Origin: Hyphomicrobiaceae bacterium
GTDB taxonomy: Bacteria; Pseudomonadota; Alphaproteobacteria; Rhizobiales; Hyphomicrobiaceae
DNA length: 64,000 nucleotides
NCBI GenBank assembly: GCA_023384095.1
Contig: JAHDXT010000001.1
Coordinates: 124,001 to 188,000 of the forward strand
Reading direction: 5' to 3'
How positions within the stretch are numbered: position 1 is the first letter of the stretch; the number at the start of each line of letters is the position of its first letter. Below are positions 1 through 9,259 of this stretch, one piece after another. The notes under the pieces are model-generated. The model was given only the letters and a program-made list of their open reading frames with translations, was not told the origin of the DNA and did not search any database. Both the position numbers and the translations under genes were made by a program.

Positions 1-36
1 CAACGCCGATCGGCAAGCACGAGGACCACACGCGCG

Positions 37-64
37 CCTCGCTATTCGCTATTCGCCATGCGCC
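37..64. repeat. degenerate 7-bp tandem repeat
   Basis: Four consecutive 7-base units (cctcgct, attcgct, attcgcc, atgcgcc) lie just past the stop codon of the TPR gene. The two central units differ at one base. It is a short non-coding tandem repeat of unknown role. Confidence 0.5.
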
Positions 65-71
65 GCTCGCT

Positions 72-737
72 CTATTTCCCCTTCGCTCCGAGGCGCGCCA
101 GCCCCACCTCGGCCTCCTCCCTGTCGGGATCGAGCTCGAGCGCCCGGCGGAAGTCCCCGATGGCCCTGTCGCGGTCGCCGATGGCCTCGCGGGATTCGCC
201 GCGGATCGTCAGCACGGCGGCGTCGTCCGGGTCCTCGGCCAGCGCAGCGTCGAAGTCGGGGATGGCCTTGACGTGGTCGCCCAGGGCGGCATGGGAGAGG
301 CCGCGATAAACGAGAGCCTCGGTGTCCTTCGGGTCGAGCCTGATCGCCTCCGAGAAGTCGGCGATGGCGAGGTCCGTCTTGCCCTCCCGGTCGTAAGCGA
401 GGCCGCGGCGGTGATAGAGCGCGCGATACTCGGGGTTCAGCTTCAGGCCTTGGGTATAGTCCTCGATGGCGTCGGCGGGCCTGCCCAGCTCCTCGTGCGC
501 ATTGCCTCGGTTCAGGTAGGCTTCGGCGCGGATCTCGCCGAGCCGCGACGTGTCGCCGATCACGTTCGTGCAGCTCTTGAGCCGCAGCTCGACCATCGTC
601 TCCGCGCGCCGGCACTGCTCGAAGTCGTCCGCCCTGGCTATGCCGACCTGGGCGAGTGCCGGCCCGCAGCAGGCCATCCCGACGGCGGCGCCGGCCAGCA
701 TGCCGATGCGGTATGCGGATTGCGCAGTAGACTGCAT
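72..737 (-). CDS. exported tetratricopeptide-repeat (TPR) protein
   Basis: The product is 221 residues. A hydrophobic N-terminal segment ending near PALAQ suggests a signal peptide and a periplasmic location. It is followed by at least four TPR units (for example the stretches around AYLNRGNAHEELG, ALYHRRGLAYDREG, ALVYRGLSHAALG and AVLTIRGESREAIG), each ending in a proline-containing turn such as LNPEY or LDPKD. TPR arrays bind partner proteins; no enzymatic motif is visible. The ATG at 737 has a GAGGTG ribosome-binding site. The much longer open frame running back to 1952 is a shadow of the oxidoreductase gene. It sits downstream of the phosphonate-type locus on the same strand, but 119 bases separate the two genes, so co-transcription is uncertain. 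Confidence 0.85.
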   Translation of the reverse strand: MQSTAQSAYRIGMLAGAAVGMACCGPALAQVGIARADDFEQCRRAETMVELRLKSCTNVIGDTSRLGEIRAEAYLNRGNAHEELGRPADAIEDYTQGLKLNPEYRALYHRRGLAYDREGKTDLAIADFSEAIRLDPKDTEALVYRGLSHAALGDHVKAIPDFDAALAEDPDDAAVLTIRGESREAIGDRDRAIGDFRRALELDPDREEAEVGLARLGAKGK

Positions 738-856
738 CTCGACGTCACCTCTTCGCGGCGCCCCCTCGATCGACAAGAAGAAGCCGCTACTGCGCCTCCT
801 GGTTCCGCTTTGGCGCGATACCGGCTCCTTTGCTAAGCCCAGTCGAATGGGACCGT

Positions 857-2122
857 TCAGGAAGCCGAATCGCTGTCGACCATGCCGCGGCTCTTGCCGG
901 AGCGGGCGGCTGCGCAGCGCTGCCGGAACGCGTCGGAGGTCGGGTCGACGCGGCCGAAGCGGTCGGGCCGGTAGGCGCTGATGTCGATCGCGGGCGTCAC
1001 GCCGCGCACCAGATCCGCGACGACCTGGCCGAAGCCGCCGGACGCGGCCACCCCCGATCCGCAGCATCCGCCCGCCAGCACGAACCCGTCGACGCCCGGG
1101 ACGGTACCGATCACGAACTTCCCGTCCGGCGTGTAATTCGACAGGCCCGCGATGTGATGGGCAAAGCCCCACCGGTCGATGTCCGGGATGATGCCACGCA
1201 GGGCGCCGGCCTGCTCGACCAGAAGCTCCAGGTCGCGCTCCTCCTCGAACAGCGGCATGTCGTTCATGTCCGCGGTCAACTGCATCGGATGGTAGGTGCG
1301 CGACTGCGGCTCCTGCATGCCGATCAGCACGCCGCCGAGCTCGGAGCGCAGGTAGGTGCGCATGTCCGGCAGGTGCACGTTCGGCCAGCCGGTGGCGCCG
1401 TCCGGCTCCGGCGCCGTGATCCAGTAATGGCTGCGGGTGGGCGCCGCGGCGAAGCCCCAGCCCAGCCACGAGGCGACCTCCGCGCCCCAGACCCCCGCCG
1501 CATCGACGATCCAGCCCGCCCGGATGGTGCCCTGGTCCGTCACGACGCCCGACACCCGGGTGCCGTCCGTGACGAGACCGGTGGCCGCGACCTCGCGCCG
1601 GATGCGCGCTCCGAGGCGCCGGGCGGCGGCGGCGTAGGCCGTCCCGAGCCGCGCGCCGTCGATGTACCCGTCGACCGCCAGATGGATGATGCGGCGTGCG
1701 CCGCCGAGCTCGAGCCACGGGCACAGGCTGCGGGCGGCCGCGGGGTCGATCGCCTCGGCCGCCACGCCAGCGGCGTCGAGGCAGGCTTCCATGGTCGCCA
1801 GCTCGCTCTCGCGCGTCTCGCCGAGGACCGCGCGGATGCTGCCGACCTGGTGGAAGTCGAGCCTGTCGTCCAGCAGCTGCTCCAGCTCGAGGATGGCGGC
1901 CCGCGTGCGGCTGACCATCTTGATGGTGCCGACGTCCGACCGGGCGTGACACAGCAGGCCGGCGGCCCGCGCCGTCGCGCCGCCGGAAAGCTCGCTGCGC
2001 TCGATCACGAGCACGCCACCCATGCCGGCCTTGGCCAGGTGATAGGCCGCCGATGAGCCGATGATGCCCCCGCCGATTATGACGACAGCGGCCTCGTCCG
2101 TGACGGCGCCAGTGCTACCCAC
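857..2122 (-). CDS. FAD-dependent DAO-family oxidoreductase (sarcosine/dimethylglycine oxidase-like)
   Basis: The product is 421 residues with an N-terminal Rossmann FAD-binding motif (VIIGGGIIGSSAAYHLAKAG) and the DAO-family fold running to a C-terminal GG-C-CGSG-A-SGG segment that lines the flavin. It resembles oxidases or dehydrogenases acting on secondary or N-methylated amines such as sarcosine. The start is GTG at 2122, preceded by GAGGAG seven bases upstream. It lies 31 bases downstream of a second DAO-family gene and on the same strand as the binding protein and permease. The natural substrate may therefore be an aminophosphonate or an N-methyl derivative taken up by this transporter. 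Family membership is seen; the substrate is inference. Confidence 0.85.
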   Translation of the reverse strand: MGSTGAVTDEAAVVIIGGGIIGSSAAYHLAKAGMGGVLVIERSELSGGATARAAGLLCHARSDVGTIKMVSRTRAAILELEQLLDDRLDFHQVGSIRAVLGETRESELATMEACLDAAGVAAEAIDPAAARSLCPWLELGGARRIIHLAVDGYIDGARLGTAYAAAARRLGARIRREVAATGLVTDGTRVSGVVTDQGTIRAGWIVDAAGVWGAEVASWLGWGFAAAPTRSHYWITAPEPDGATGWPNVHLPDMRTYLRSELGGVLIGMQEPQSRTYHPMQLTADMNDMPLFEEERDLELLVEQAGALRGIIPDIDRWGFAHHIAGLSNYTPDGKFVIGTVPGVDGFVLAGGCCGSGVAASGGFGQVVADLVRGVTPAIDISAYRPDRFGRVDPTSDAFRQRCAAARSGKSRGMVDSDSAS

Positions 2123-2153
2123 CGCAATGCTCCTCGCTCAGAGATGCGCGCGT

Positions 2154-3410
2154 TCAGAACCGGTCCGGCCGGAACGGCGTCAGATCGATAAAGGGGGAAC
2201 GGCCCGCGATCAGATCGGCGATCACGCGGCCGGTCGTCGGCGCGCTGGTCATGCCGTTGTGGCCGTGGCCGAACGCCAGAAGGATGCGCGGGTCCTTGGG
2301 CACCGCGCCGATCAGCGGCAGCGAATCCGGCGTGCAGGGCCGGCGCCCCATCCATTCCTGGGCTCCCGCGAGGTTGAGACCCGGCAGCCAGGTGCCGGCG
2401 AGGGCTCCGAGCTGGCGCGCGCGGCGGAAATCGGGCGGCGCCGATGCGCGTGCGAACTCGACCGTGCCGGCCAGCCGCAAACCGCCGGCCATCGGCGTCG
2501 CATAGAACTTGCTCTCCGAGAACGAGACCGGCAGCGGCAGCTCGATGCCAGGGTCCGGAAGCTGCAGGTGGTAGCCGCGCTGCGTTTCCAGAGGGATGGA
2601 CAGGCCCAGGCCGGCGAGCAGCGGCTTCGACCAGGCGCCGGCGGCGACGACGATCCGCTCCGCGTCGAGGGACCGGCCGTCCTCCAGCGCCACCGCGATG
2701 CGCTCGCCCTGGCGGTCGATGCGGGCGGCCCGGCCGATGACGAGATCGCCGCCGCCCGCCTTGAAGTGATCGACCAGCTTCACCACCAGCGCCTGCGGAT
2801 CGACGACGTAGCCGTGCTGCGGCTGGTAGACGCCGCAGGCGAAGCCCGGGGCGAGGGCGGGGACCAGATCGTGCACCCCCTTCTGGTCCAGCACCTCGAA
2901 GGGGATGCCGCGGTCCTTGCGCATCTGCCACCCGGCCATCGCCGACTCGAGGCTGCCGGGCTTGCAATAGAGGACGATGCAGCCGGTCTGGCGGATCAGG
3001 TTGCCGGCTCCGGAGGCTTGCAGGATCGGCTGATAGCTGTCGTAGACGGCGCCGTGCAGCGCGTGCAGCGCATCGGCGATCGCCTCGATCCGGCCCGGCC
3101 TGCCGGCCGCCACGAACCGCGCCAGCCACGGCAGGGCCTGCAGCAGATAGGAGGCGCGGACGACGAGCGGACCGTCGGGGTCGGCCAGCCATCGCGGAAC
3201 GTCCCTCACGACTCCCGGCATCGACAGCGGGATGCAGCTTCCGGGGCTGAGCGCACCGGCATTGCCGCGCGAAGCCCCCGCCGCCGGCTCCTCCGCCTCC
3301 AGCAGCGTGACGGCATGGCCTTCCCGCCGCAGGTAGGCGGCGCAGCACGCCCCCACGATCCCGGCTCCGACGACCACGATCCGTGATCCCCCGTCCCTAT
3401 CCTTGCGCAT
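2154..3410 (-). CDS. D-amino-acid dehydrogenase-like FAD oxidoreductase (DadA family)
   Basis: The 418-residue product begins with a dinucleotide-binding motif (VVVGAGIVGACCAAYL) and continues with the DadA-type segment ASRGNAGALSPGS, then a C-terminal GHGHNGMTSAP segment typical of the flavin-binding end. DadA-family enzymes oxidatively deaminate amino acids and pass electrons to the respiratory chain. I chose the ATG at 3410, directly before the Rossmann fold; an in-frame extension to 3467 adds 19 residues with no family match. The gene is second in line after the permease, with a 91-base gap. Together with the 857-2122 enzyme it probably handles the amine end of the imported compound, which is inference. 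Confidence 0.83.
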   Translation of the reverse strand: MRKDRDGGSRIVVVGAGIVGACCAAYLRREGHAVTLLEAEEPAAGASRGNAGALSPGSCIPLSMPGVVRDVPRWLADPDGPLVVRASYLLQALPWLARFVAAGRPGRIEAIADALHALHGAVYDSYQPILQASGAGNLIRQTGCIVLYCKPGSLESAMAGWQMRKDRGIPFEVLDQKGVHDLVPALAPGFACGVYQPQHGYVVDPQALVVKLVDHFKAGGGDLVIGRAARIDRQGERIAVALEDGRSLDAERIVVAAGAWSKPLLAGLGLSIPLETQRGYHLQLPDPGIELPLPVSFSESKFYATPMAGGLRLAGTVEFARASAPPDFRRARQLGALAGTWLPGLNLAGAQEWMGRRPCTPDSLPLIGAVPKDPRILLAFGHGHNGMTSAPTTGRVIADLIAGRSPFIDLTPFRPDRF

Positions 3411-3501
3411 GTCCGATGTGCTCGCCTGGTGGTGGTCCTGAAGTGCGATCGGCCGAGGTGGGAACAACCGAGGCCGTCAATCGCACGGCAAAGCAGAGGT
3501 C

Positions 3502-5217
3502 CTAGCGCGCTTTCCACGCCTGGGCCCGGCGCGCGAGGCCGCGCGTGGCCAGGAGATGGAGACATCGCGCCACGATGCAGGTGGCTACGATCACCATGGC
3601 CATGGCCGCCGCCGCCGCGTACTCGCCGGCGTCGTCCATGTTGATCACCGTGATCGAGGCCACCACGGTCTGGTGGGAGTAGAGGAACACGGCCGCCGAC
3701 ACGGTCGTCATGCCGCTGAGGAACAGGTAGATCCAGATGTCGAGCACCGCAGGCAGGCACAGCGGCAGCGTGACGACGAAGAACGTGCGCAGTCGCGACA
3801 CCTTCAACGAATCGGACACGAGCTCGAACTCGTTGTCGAGCTGGCGCAGCGCCGTCACGGCCGTCAGGTGGCTGACCGTGTAGTAGTGGACGATGGTGGA
3901 GATCACGAGCACGGCCATCGTGCCGTAGAGGATCTCCAGCGGATTGTCGGGGTCGTTGAGGAAGAACACGTAGGACAGGCCGAGCACCAGACCCGGCACG
4001 GCGAGCGGGAACATCCCCAGCATCTGATAGAGGCTCCGCAGCCACGACGGGGCCGGGGATTTCTCGCACAGGTAGGCGCCGGCAAACACCATCGTGCCGC
4101 CGACGGTGGCGGTCAGGAACGCCAGCTTCAGGCTGTTCAGGTAGCTGTCCCAGCCCCCGCCCGCGAAGCGGTGGAACTCGTAGTTGCGCAGCGTCAGCTC
4201 GAGATTGTAGGGCCAGAACTTGATGAACGAGGCGTAGCCGGGCACCAGGATCATGGCCAGCATCACGAGCGCGACGAGGGCGCACAGCGCCAGCGCCAGA
4301 CGATCGCGGAGCGGGTTCGGCGCCGGCGCGAACGGCACGGCCTTGCTGGTCAGCGCGGCGGCCTGACGGCGCCGGACGCGCCGGTCGAGCACGAAGGCGA
4401 GGGCGGCCGGCGCCAGCAGAAGCATGCTGATCACCGAGCCGATCTGGAAGTTCTGCTGCCCGACGACCTGCTTGTAGATCTCCGTCGCCAGCATGCTGTA
4501 CTGGCCGCCGATCACCTTCGGGATGCCGAAATCGGTCACGCACAGCGTGAAGGAGGCGATCGCGGCGCTGACGAGGCCGTACTTCATCGACGGCAGGGTG
4601 ACGGTGAGGAAGGTGCGCAGCGGCCTGGTGCCCAGTGCCCGCGCGGCCTCGTAGAGGCGGGCGTCGGAGAGGGAGATCGACGCGCTGAGGATGATGAAGA
4701 CGTGCGGGAAGTGCGCGATAGACATAGCGGTGACGATGCCGATCGGGCCATAGATCGTCTCCCCCATCATCACGGCGTTGAGGTATCCCTGGCTGCCGAA
4801 AAGCTGGGTCAGCGCCATCGCCGACAGCAGCGAGGGGGTCAGCAGCGGCAGCAGCGCGATGCTGCGGAAGAAGGTCTTGAAGCGCACGCAGGTCTGCGCG
4901 AGGGCCAGCGCGAACAGCAGGCCGACCGTCACCGTGATCACCGTGCTGACCACGGCGACGAAGACCGTGTTCGCGATGACGTCGACGGCCGTCCGCTGGG
5001 AGAAGAACGTCGCGTAGTTGGCGAGGCCGATAAAGACGCCGTCGGGGTCCTGCAGACTGCGCCACAGCATCAGCAGCAGCGGGACGACCGCGAACAGGGC
5101 GAGGAACGTCCCGATACCGACGAGAATAACGGTGGGTGCGGTCAGGAGGCGGGACGACATACGACCCGCCCATACGCTGCCAGGATGGCCGACGTATGCC
5201 TTCGCCGACGCGGCCAT
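3502..5217 (-). CDS. fused two-domain ABC permease, 2-aminoethylphosphonate type (PhnU2-like)
   Basis: The 571-residue protein contains two binding-protein-dependent permease domains in tandem, each with about six membrane segments and an EAA-like loop: one around EAARALGTRPLRTFLTVTLP, the second around ELVSDSLKVSRLRTFFVVTLP. Such fused permeases occur in iron and 2-aminoethylphosphonate importers. The adjacent binding protein and LysR regulator point to the phosphonate subfamily. The start is taken as ATG 5217 behind a GAGGAGGT site; a TTG at 5241 is an alternative. The gene follows the binding-protein gene by 42 bases. No ATP-binding subunit is encoded beside it, so it must borrow one from elsewhere or the locus is incomplete. 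Confidence 0.85.
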   Translation of the reverse strand: MAASAKAYVGHPGSVWAGRMSSRLLTAPTVILVGIGTFLALFAVVPLLLMLWRSLQDPDGVFIGLANYATFFSQRTAVDVIANTVFVAVVSTVITVTVGLLFALALAQTCVRFKTFFRSIALLPLLTPSLLSAMALTQLFGSQGYLNAVMMGETIYGPIGIVTAMSIAHFPHVFIILSASISLSDARLYEAARALGTRPLRTFLTVTLPSMKYGLVSAAIASFTLCVTDFGIPKVIGGQYSMLATEIYKQVVGQQNFQIGSVISMLLLAPAALAFVLDRRVRRRQAAALTSKAVPFAPAPNPLRDRLALALCALVALVMLAMILVPGYASFIKFWPYNLELTLRNYEFHRFAGGGWDSYLNSLKLAFLTATVGGTMVFAGAYLCEKSPAPSWLRSLYQMLGMFPLAVPGLVLGLSYVFFLNDPDNPLEILYGTMAVLVISTIVHYYTVSHLTAVTALRQLDNEFELVSDSLKVSRLRTFFVVTLPLCLPAVLDIWIYLFLSGMTTVSAAVFLYSHQTVVASITVINMDDAGEYAAAAAMAMVIVATCIVARCLHLLATRGLARRAQAWKAR

Positions 5218-5259
5218 GCCGTTCCGCACCTCCTCAGGCAACCCGACGCCGCGGCTCGG

Positions 5260-6294
5260 TCACTTCTTCTTCGGCTCGGCCTTGCCGCCGTAGCGCTTCT
5301 CCCACTCGGCGAGAACGCGGTCGCGGTTCTCGGCCGACCAGGCGAAGTCCTGCTTCATGATGCGCTCGCCGATGTCCTTCGGGATGAACGGCATCTCCTT
5401 GGCGAGCCACGGCATGGCGACGACCGAGCGGGTGGCGCCATAGATCTTCATCGCCTCCTCCGAGGCCGCCCAGTCGGCGAGCGTCTTGGCCGCCTCCAGC
5501 TTCTTCGTATCGCGGACGACGGCGAACGCGTTCATGTCCCAGCCGAGGGCTTCCGACGGCATGACCAGCTCGATCGGCGCGCCGTCCTGCTTCAGGCGGG
5601 AGCCCCTGAGCTCGAACGCCAGCCCGATCACCTGCTCGCCGCGGGCGGCGATGACGGCGGGAGCGCTGCCGGAATGCGTGTAGCGGCTGATGTTCTCGTG
5701 CAGGCCGTCCATCAGCTTCCAGGCCGCGTCCTCGCCATACGCCTGGATCCAGGCGACGACATACATGAAGCCCGTGCCGGACGACGCCGGATGCGGCATC
5801 ACGATCTGCCCCTTGTAGACCGGGTCGGTCAGGTCGCTCCAGGTCTTGGGCGCGGGAATGTTGCGTTTCTTGCCCTCGATCTCGTTGTAGACGATGGCGC
5901 AGATCCACGCCGAGTTGCCGAACCACACCGGCGGATCGGCGGCGTCACGGAACTTGTCCGGGATCTTCTCGAACCCCGCCGGCTTGTACGCCTGCAGCAC
6001 GCCGCGCGCCTTGAGGAAGTCGATGTTGCTGACCGCCAGCCCCCAAACCACGTCGGCCCGCGGATTGTCTTTCTCGGCCAGCAGCTTCGCCGTGACGACG
6101 CCGGTCGAGTCGCGGACCCAGTTGACGACGATGTCGGGATACGCCTTCTCGAAGGCGGCCTTGTAGGCGGCCAGGTCGTCGTTCTCGTAGGCGGTGTAGA
6201 CGGTCAGCTCGGTTTTCGCCTCGGCGGCGAGTGAAACCAGGCACGAACCCGCGGCGATCAAAGCCGTCGCCAGCAGTCCAAGCGATCTTCTCAT
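5260..6294 (-). CDS. periplasmic binding protein, putative 2-aminoethylphosphonate ABC transporter (PhnS2-like)
   Basis: The 344-residue precursor has a signal peptide (MRRSLGLLATALIAAG, ending near AAEA) and a class II solute-binding fold. Segments such as WVRDSTGVVTAKLLAEK, IVMPHPASSGTGF and NRDRVLAEWEKRYGGK match what I know of the 2-aminoethylphosphonate-binding family related to iron-binding proteins. ATG 6294 has a GAAGGG site six bases upstream; ATG 6308 is an alternative. It is the first gene of a leftward operon with the permease and two FAD oxidases, and is divergent from a LysR regulator of the type found with aminophosphonate genes. The family call is firm; the exact ligand is not proven. 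Confidence 0.85.
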   Translation of the reverse strand: MRRSLGLLATALIAAGSCLVSLAAEAKTELTVYTAYENDDLAAYKAAFEKAYPDIVVNWVRDSTGVVTAKLLAEKDNPRADVVWGLAVSNIDFLKARGVLQAYKPAGFEKIPDKFRDAADPPVWFGNSAWICAIVYNEIEGKKRNIPAPKTWSDLTDPVYKGQIVMPHPASSGTGFMYVVAWIQAYGEDAAWKLMDGLHENISRYTHSGSAPAVIAARGEQVIGLAFELRGSRLKQDGAPIELVMPSEALGWDMNAFAVVRDTKKLEAAKTLADWAASEEAMKIYGATRSVVAMPWLAKEMPFIPKDIGERIMKQDFAWSAENRDRVLAEWEKRYGGKAEPKKK

Positions 6295-6492
6295 GACGGA
6301 CCCTTCCATTGCTGTTGCCTCGCAGTGTCCCGAGTTCCCGTCCCCAGTCTCGAGGAAAGCTCGAAGCCTGTCTCCCGGCAGCGCGCCTGGTAGGGCATCC
6401 CTGGACGCAGGCCGCGATCCCGAACGGTTGCCGTGGCAAGCGGCAACACGCCGCAAGCATCGCGCCGGGCGTGCCTATCTGTCCATTCGTTA

Positions 6493-6534
6493 GTTTCAAT
6501 CGCCATTATTGATAGTACAGATAGTGGGTGAAAC
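6493..6534. promoter_or_regulatory. candidate LysR operator/promoter in the divergent region
   Basis: An AT-rich patch between the binding-protein gene and the LysR gene is bounded by GTTTCA (6493-6498) and its reverse complement TGAAAC (6529-6534). The core contains ATTATTGATAGTACAGATAG. LysR regulators usually bind partly dyadic sites between divergent genes. The dyad is seen; its function is inferred. Confidence 0.4.
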
Positions 6535-6588
6535 CAACGCGGGGCGCCCTGCCCTGCAGCCCGCATCGGCGCGGATGCCAGGCCTTCA

Positions 6589-7497
6589 GTGCGAGCGCGT
6601 GCTGCCGTGAACTTCCTCTATCTGCGCGCCTTCCATGCCGTCGCCAGCGAGCGCAGCTTCACGCGCGCCGCTCAGGTCCTGCACGTGAGCCAGTCCACTC
6701 TGTCCTGGCAGGTGAAGGCGCTGGAGGACCTCTATGGCGTCCGGCTGCTCGACCGGCGCGGCAAGGAGGTGGTGCCGACGGACGCCGGGCAGCGGACGCT
6801 GGAGCTGTGCCGCGAGATCTTCCGCCTTCAGGACGAGATCGAGCAGACGCTGAGCCGGACCGTGAAGCTGCAGAGCGGGCGGCTCAAGGTCGGCGCCGAC
6901 GGACCCCGCCACGTGCTGCCGGTTCTGAACGAGTTCATGCGCCTGCATCCCAACATCAGTGTCTCGCTGGCCACCGGCAGCGCCAAGCACGTGATGGCCG
7001 GGCTCATCAACTACGAGACCGACGTCGTGATCGTGGCGTCCGAGGGCACCGGCGAGTCCCGGCTGCACATGATGCACTACGTCACCTACCCGCTGGTCGC
7101 CTACGTGCCCCGCGATCACGCGTGGAGCGGCCGCGGGTCCATCGCGCCGATCGACTTTCACGGCGAGCGCGTGATCGTGCGCGAGCCGGCGTCCATGACC
7201 CGGCAGAAGTTCCTGCGCTCGCTGTCGAAGGTCGGGGCGGTGCCGTCCGCGCTGATCGAGATCGACAATCGCGAGGCGACCCGGGAGGCGGTCGCGATCG
7301 GCATGGGGATCAGCGTGATGAGCGCAGCGGAGTTCCCCGGGGCCGACGACCGCTGCGTTTCGCTGTCGATCGACGACCCGTCGCTTCAGTTCACCGAGTA
7401 TGTCGCCTGCCTGAAGAAGCGTCGCGACATGCGCACCGTGCGCGAGTTCTTCCGCGTCGCCGGCCAGTTCGCCACGCCGCCCTTCACCGTGGCTTGA
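6589..7497 (+). CDS. LysR-family regulator, aminoethylphosphonate-associated type
   Basis: The product is 302 residues from GTG 6589, or 296 from GTG 6607; the latter gives the usual family N-terminus (NFLYLRAFHAVASERSFTRAA). An N-terminal winged helix-turn-helix contains the recognition segment QSTLSWQVKALEDLYGVRLL, followed by a periplasmic-binding-like effector domain from about residue 90. The sequence resembles the LysR regulators found beside 2-aminoethylphosphonate catabolic genes. It is transcribed away from the binding-protein operon, the classical arrangement for control of a divergent target, and presumably activates that operon when the substrate is present. It converges with the dehydratase gene, 31 bases away. 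Confidence 0.85.
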   Translation: MRARAAVNFLYLRAFHAVASERSFTRAAQVLHVSQSTLSWQVKALEDLYGVRLLDRRGKEVVPTDAGQRTLELCREIFRLQDEIEQTLSRTVKLQSGRLKVGADGPRHVLPVLNEFMRLHPNISVSLATGSAKHVMAGLINYETDVVIVASEGTGESRLHMMHYVTYPLVAYVPRDHAWSGRGSIAPIDFHGERVIVREPASMTRQKFLRSLSKVGAVPSALIEIDNREATREAVAIGMGISVMSAAEFPGADDRCVSLSIDDPSLQFTEYVACLKKRRDMRTVREFFRVAGQFATPPFTVA

Positions 7498-7528
7498 GAC
7501 CGGACCCCGACAGCTCCGGTGCGGGCCG

Positions 7529-9259
7529 TCACCGTCCTTGCGCCGTCAGGAAGTCGAAGTCGCAGCCCTGCGGAGCTTGCAGCACCGTTTCGCGGAAGAG
7601 CCTGTCATAGCCGCGCACCGGGGTGTCTGTAGCCAAGGTCGCGCGCTCGGTGCGGCGGCGGGCCAGCTCGTCGGCAGCCACGAGCAGGTCGAGACGGCGC
7701 TCCCTGACGCTCAGCCGGATGCGGTCGCCGGTGCGGACGAGACCCAGCGGCCCGCCCGCCGCGGCTTCCGGTGCCACGTGCAGCACGATGGTGCCGTAGG
7801 CCGTGCCGGACATGCGCGCGTCCGAGATGCGCACCATGTCCTTGACGCCTTCGGCCAGCAGCTTCTTCGGGATCGGCAGGAAGCCCGCCTCCGGCATGCC
7901 GTAGGCCGAGCGCGGCCCGGCGTTCTGCAACACCAGGATGTCGTCCGGACGCACATCGAGCGCCGGATCATCCACCCGGCGGGCCATGTCGTCCAGCGAC
8001 GTGAACACGACCGCGCGCGCTTCCGTCTCGAACAGGGCCGGCGTCGCCGCGGAGCGCTTGATGATCGCTCCGTCCGGCGCCAGCGAGCCGAACAGCGCGA
8101 CGAGTCCGCCTTGCGACTCGAAGGGATCGCTCGCGGGACGGATCACGCGGCGGTCGACGTAGTCGCCTTGCTCTGCCGCGAGGCGTTCGCCGAGCATCTG
8201 GCCCGTGACCGTCAGGCAGTCGAGATGGAGCAGCGGCTTCAGCTCGCGCAGCACGGCGCCGATGCCGCCGGCGGCGAAGAAGTCCTCCATGTAGAACTCG
8301 GTCCCGACCGGCTTCACGGCAGCCAGAACGGGCGTCGTGTCGGACAGCTCGTTGAAGCGGTGCAGGTCGAGCGCAAATCCGAGCCGCCCGGCGATCGCCG
8401 CCAGGTGGATGACGCCGTTGGTCGATCCGCCGAGCGCCAGCAGCACGCGGGCGGCGTTCTCGACCGACTTCGCCGTGATGATCCTGTCGGGCGTCAGGCC
8501 GCCCCGCACGAGCCGCACCGCCTCCGCGCCCGTGGCCTCCGCCGCGCGCAGCCGGTCGGCGTGGACGGCGGGGATCGCCGCCGTACCGGGCAGCGTCATG
8601 CCGAGCGCCTCCGAGATTGCCGCCATGGTCGAGGCGGTCCCCATCACCGCGCAGGTGCCTGCCGTGGTGACGAGGCGGCTTTCGACCGCCTCGATCTCCT
8701 CCTTGCCGATCTCGCCGGCGCGGAACCTGACCCAGAACTTGCGGCAGTCCGTGCAGGCGCCGACCCGGTCGTCGCGGTAGCGCGACGTCATCTGCGGTCC
8801 GCCGATGAGCTGGATCGCCGGCTTGCCGGCGCTCGCTGCGGCCATGAGCTGGGCCGGCACGGTCTTGTCACAACCGCCCATCAGCACCACCGCGTCCATC
8901 GGCTGGGCACGGATCATCTCCTCCGTGTCCATGGCCATGAGGTTGCGGAACTTCATCGAGTTGGGCGCCAGCGTCGACTCGTGCAGCGAGATCGTCGGGA
9001 ACGTCAGCGCAAGTCCGCCGGCCGCCGTCACGCCGCGCCGCACGGCCTCGGTCAGCTCGGGGAAATGGCGGTGGCAGGGGTTGAACTGGCTGGCCGTCGC
9101 GGCAATGCCTATGACCGGCCGCTCGAGCTCGTCGGCCGAAAAGCCCATCGACTTGACGAAGGCGCGGCGCATATAGATGGAGAAATCGCGGTCGCCATAG
9201 TTCTGCAGGCCCTGCAGCAGGCCCTGCTCGCGCGGCGCGTCGTCGTCCGGCATCGGCAT
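7529..9259 (-). CDS. IlvD/Edd-family dehydratase (dihydroxy-acid or sugar-acid dehydratase)
   Basis: The 576-residue protein is a member of the IlvD/Edd iron-sulfur dehydratases. Conserved cysteines appear in GGCDKTVPAQLM, in GACTDCRKFW and in TTAGTCAVMGTAST, and the substrate-binding C-terminal segment SDARMSGTAYGT is present. These enzymes remove water from dihydroxy acids: 2,3-dihydroxy-isovalerate in branched-chain amino acid synthesis, or aldonates such as arabonate in sugar catabolism. The GACTDCRKFW form leans toward the sugar-acid branch, but this was not tested. ATG 9259 gives the family N-terminus; the open frame extends to 9349 without similarity. No sugar-catabolic partner is adjacent. 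Confidence 0.82.
   Translation of the reverse strand: MPMPDDDAPREQGLLQGLQNYGDRDFSIYMRRAFVKSMGFSADELERPVIGIAATASQFNPCHRHFPELTEAVRRGVTAAGGLALTFPTISLHESTLAPNSMKFRNLMAMDTEEMIRAQPMDAVVLMGGCDKTVPAQLMAAASAGKPAIQLIGGPQMTSRYRDDRVGACTDCRKFWVRFRAGEIGKEEIEAVESRLVTTAGTCAVMGTASTMAAISEALGMTLPGTAAIPAVHADRLRAAEATGAEAVRLVRGGLTPDRIITAKSVENAARVLLALGGSTNGVIHLAAIAGRLGFALDLHRFNELSDTTPVLAAVKPVGTEFYMEDFFAAGGIGAVLRELKPLLHLDCLTVTGQMLGERLAAEQGDYVDRRVIRPASDPFESQGGLVALFGSLAPDGAIIKRSAATPALFETEARAVVFTSLDDMARRVDDPALDVRPDDILVLQNAGPRSAYGMPEAGFLPIPKKLLAEGVKDMVRISDARMSGTAYGTIVLHVAPEAAAGGPLGLVRTGDRIRLSVRERRLDLLVAADELARRRTERATLATDTPVRGYDRLFRETVLQAPQGCDFDFLTAQGR

Noticed and set aside
72..1952. A 626-residue open frame covering the TPR gene and most of the FAD oxidoreductase gene
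   Set aside because: Only its last third is the genuine TPR protein; the remainder is the antisense-frame shadow of the oxidoreductase, with repetitive Arg/Gly/Ala composition.
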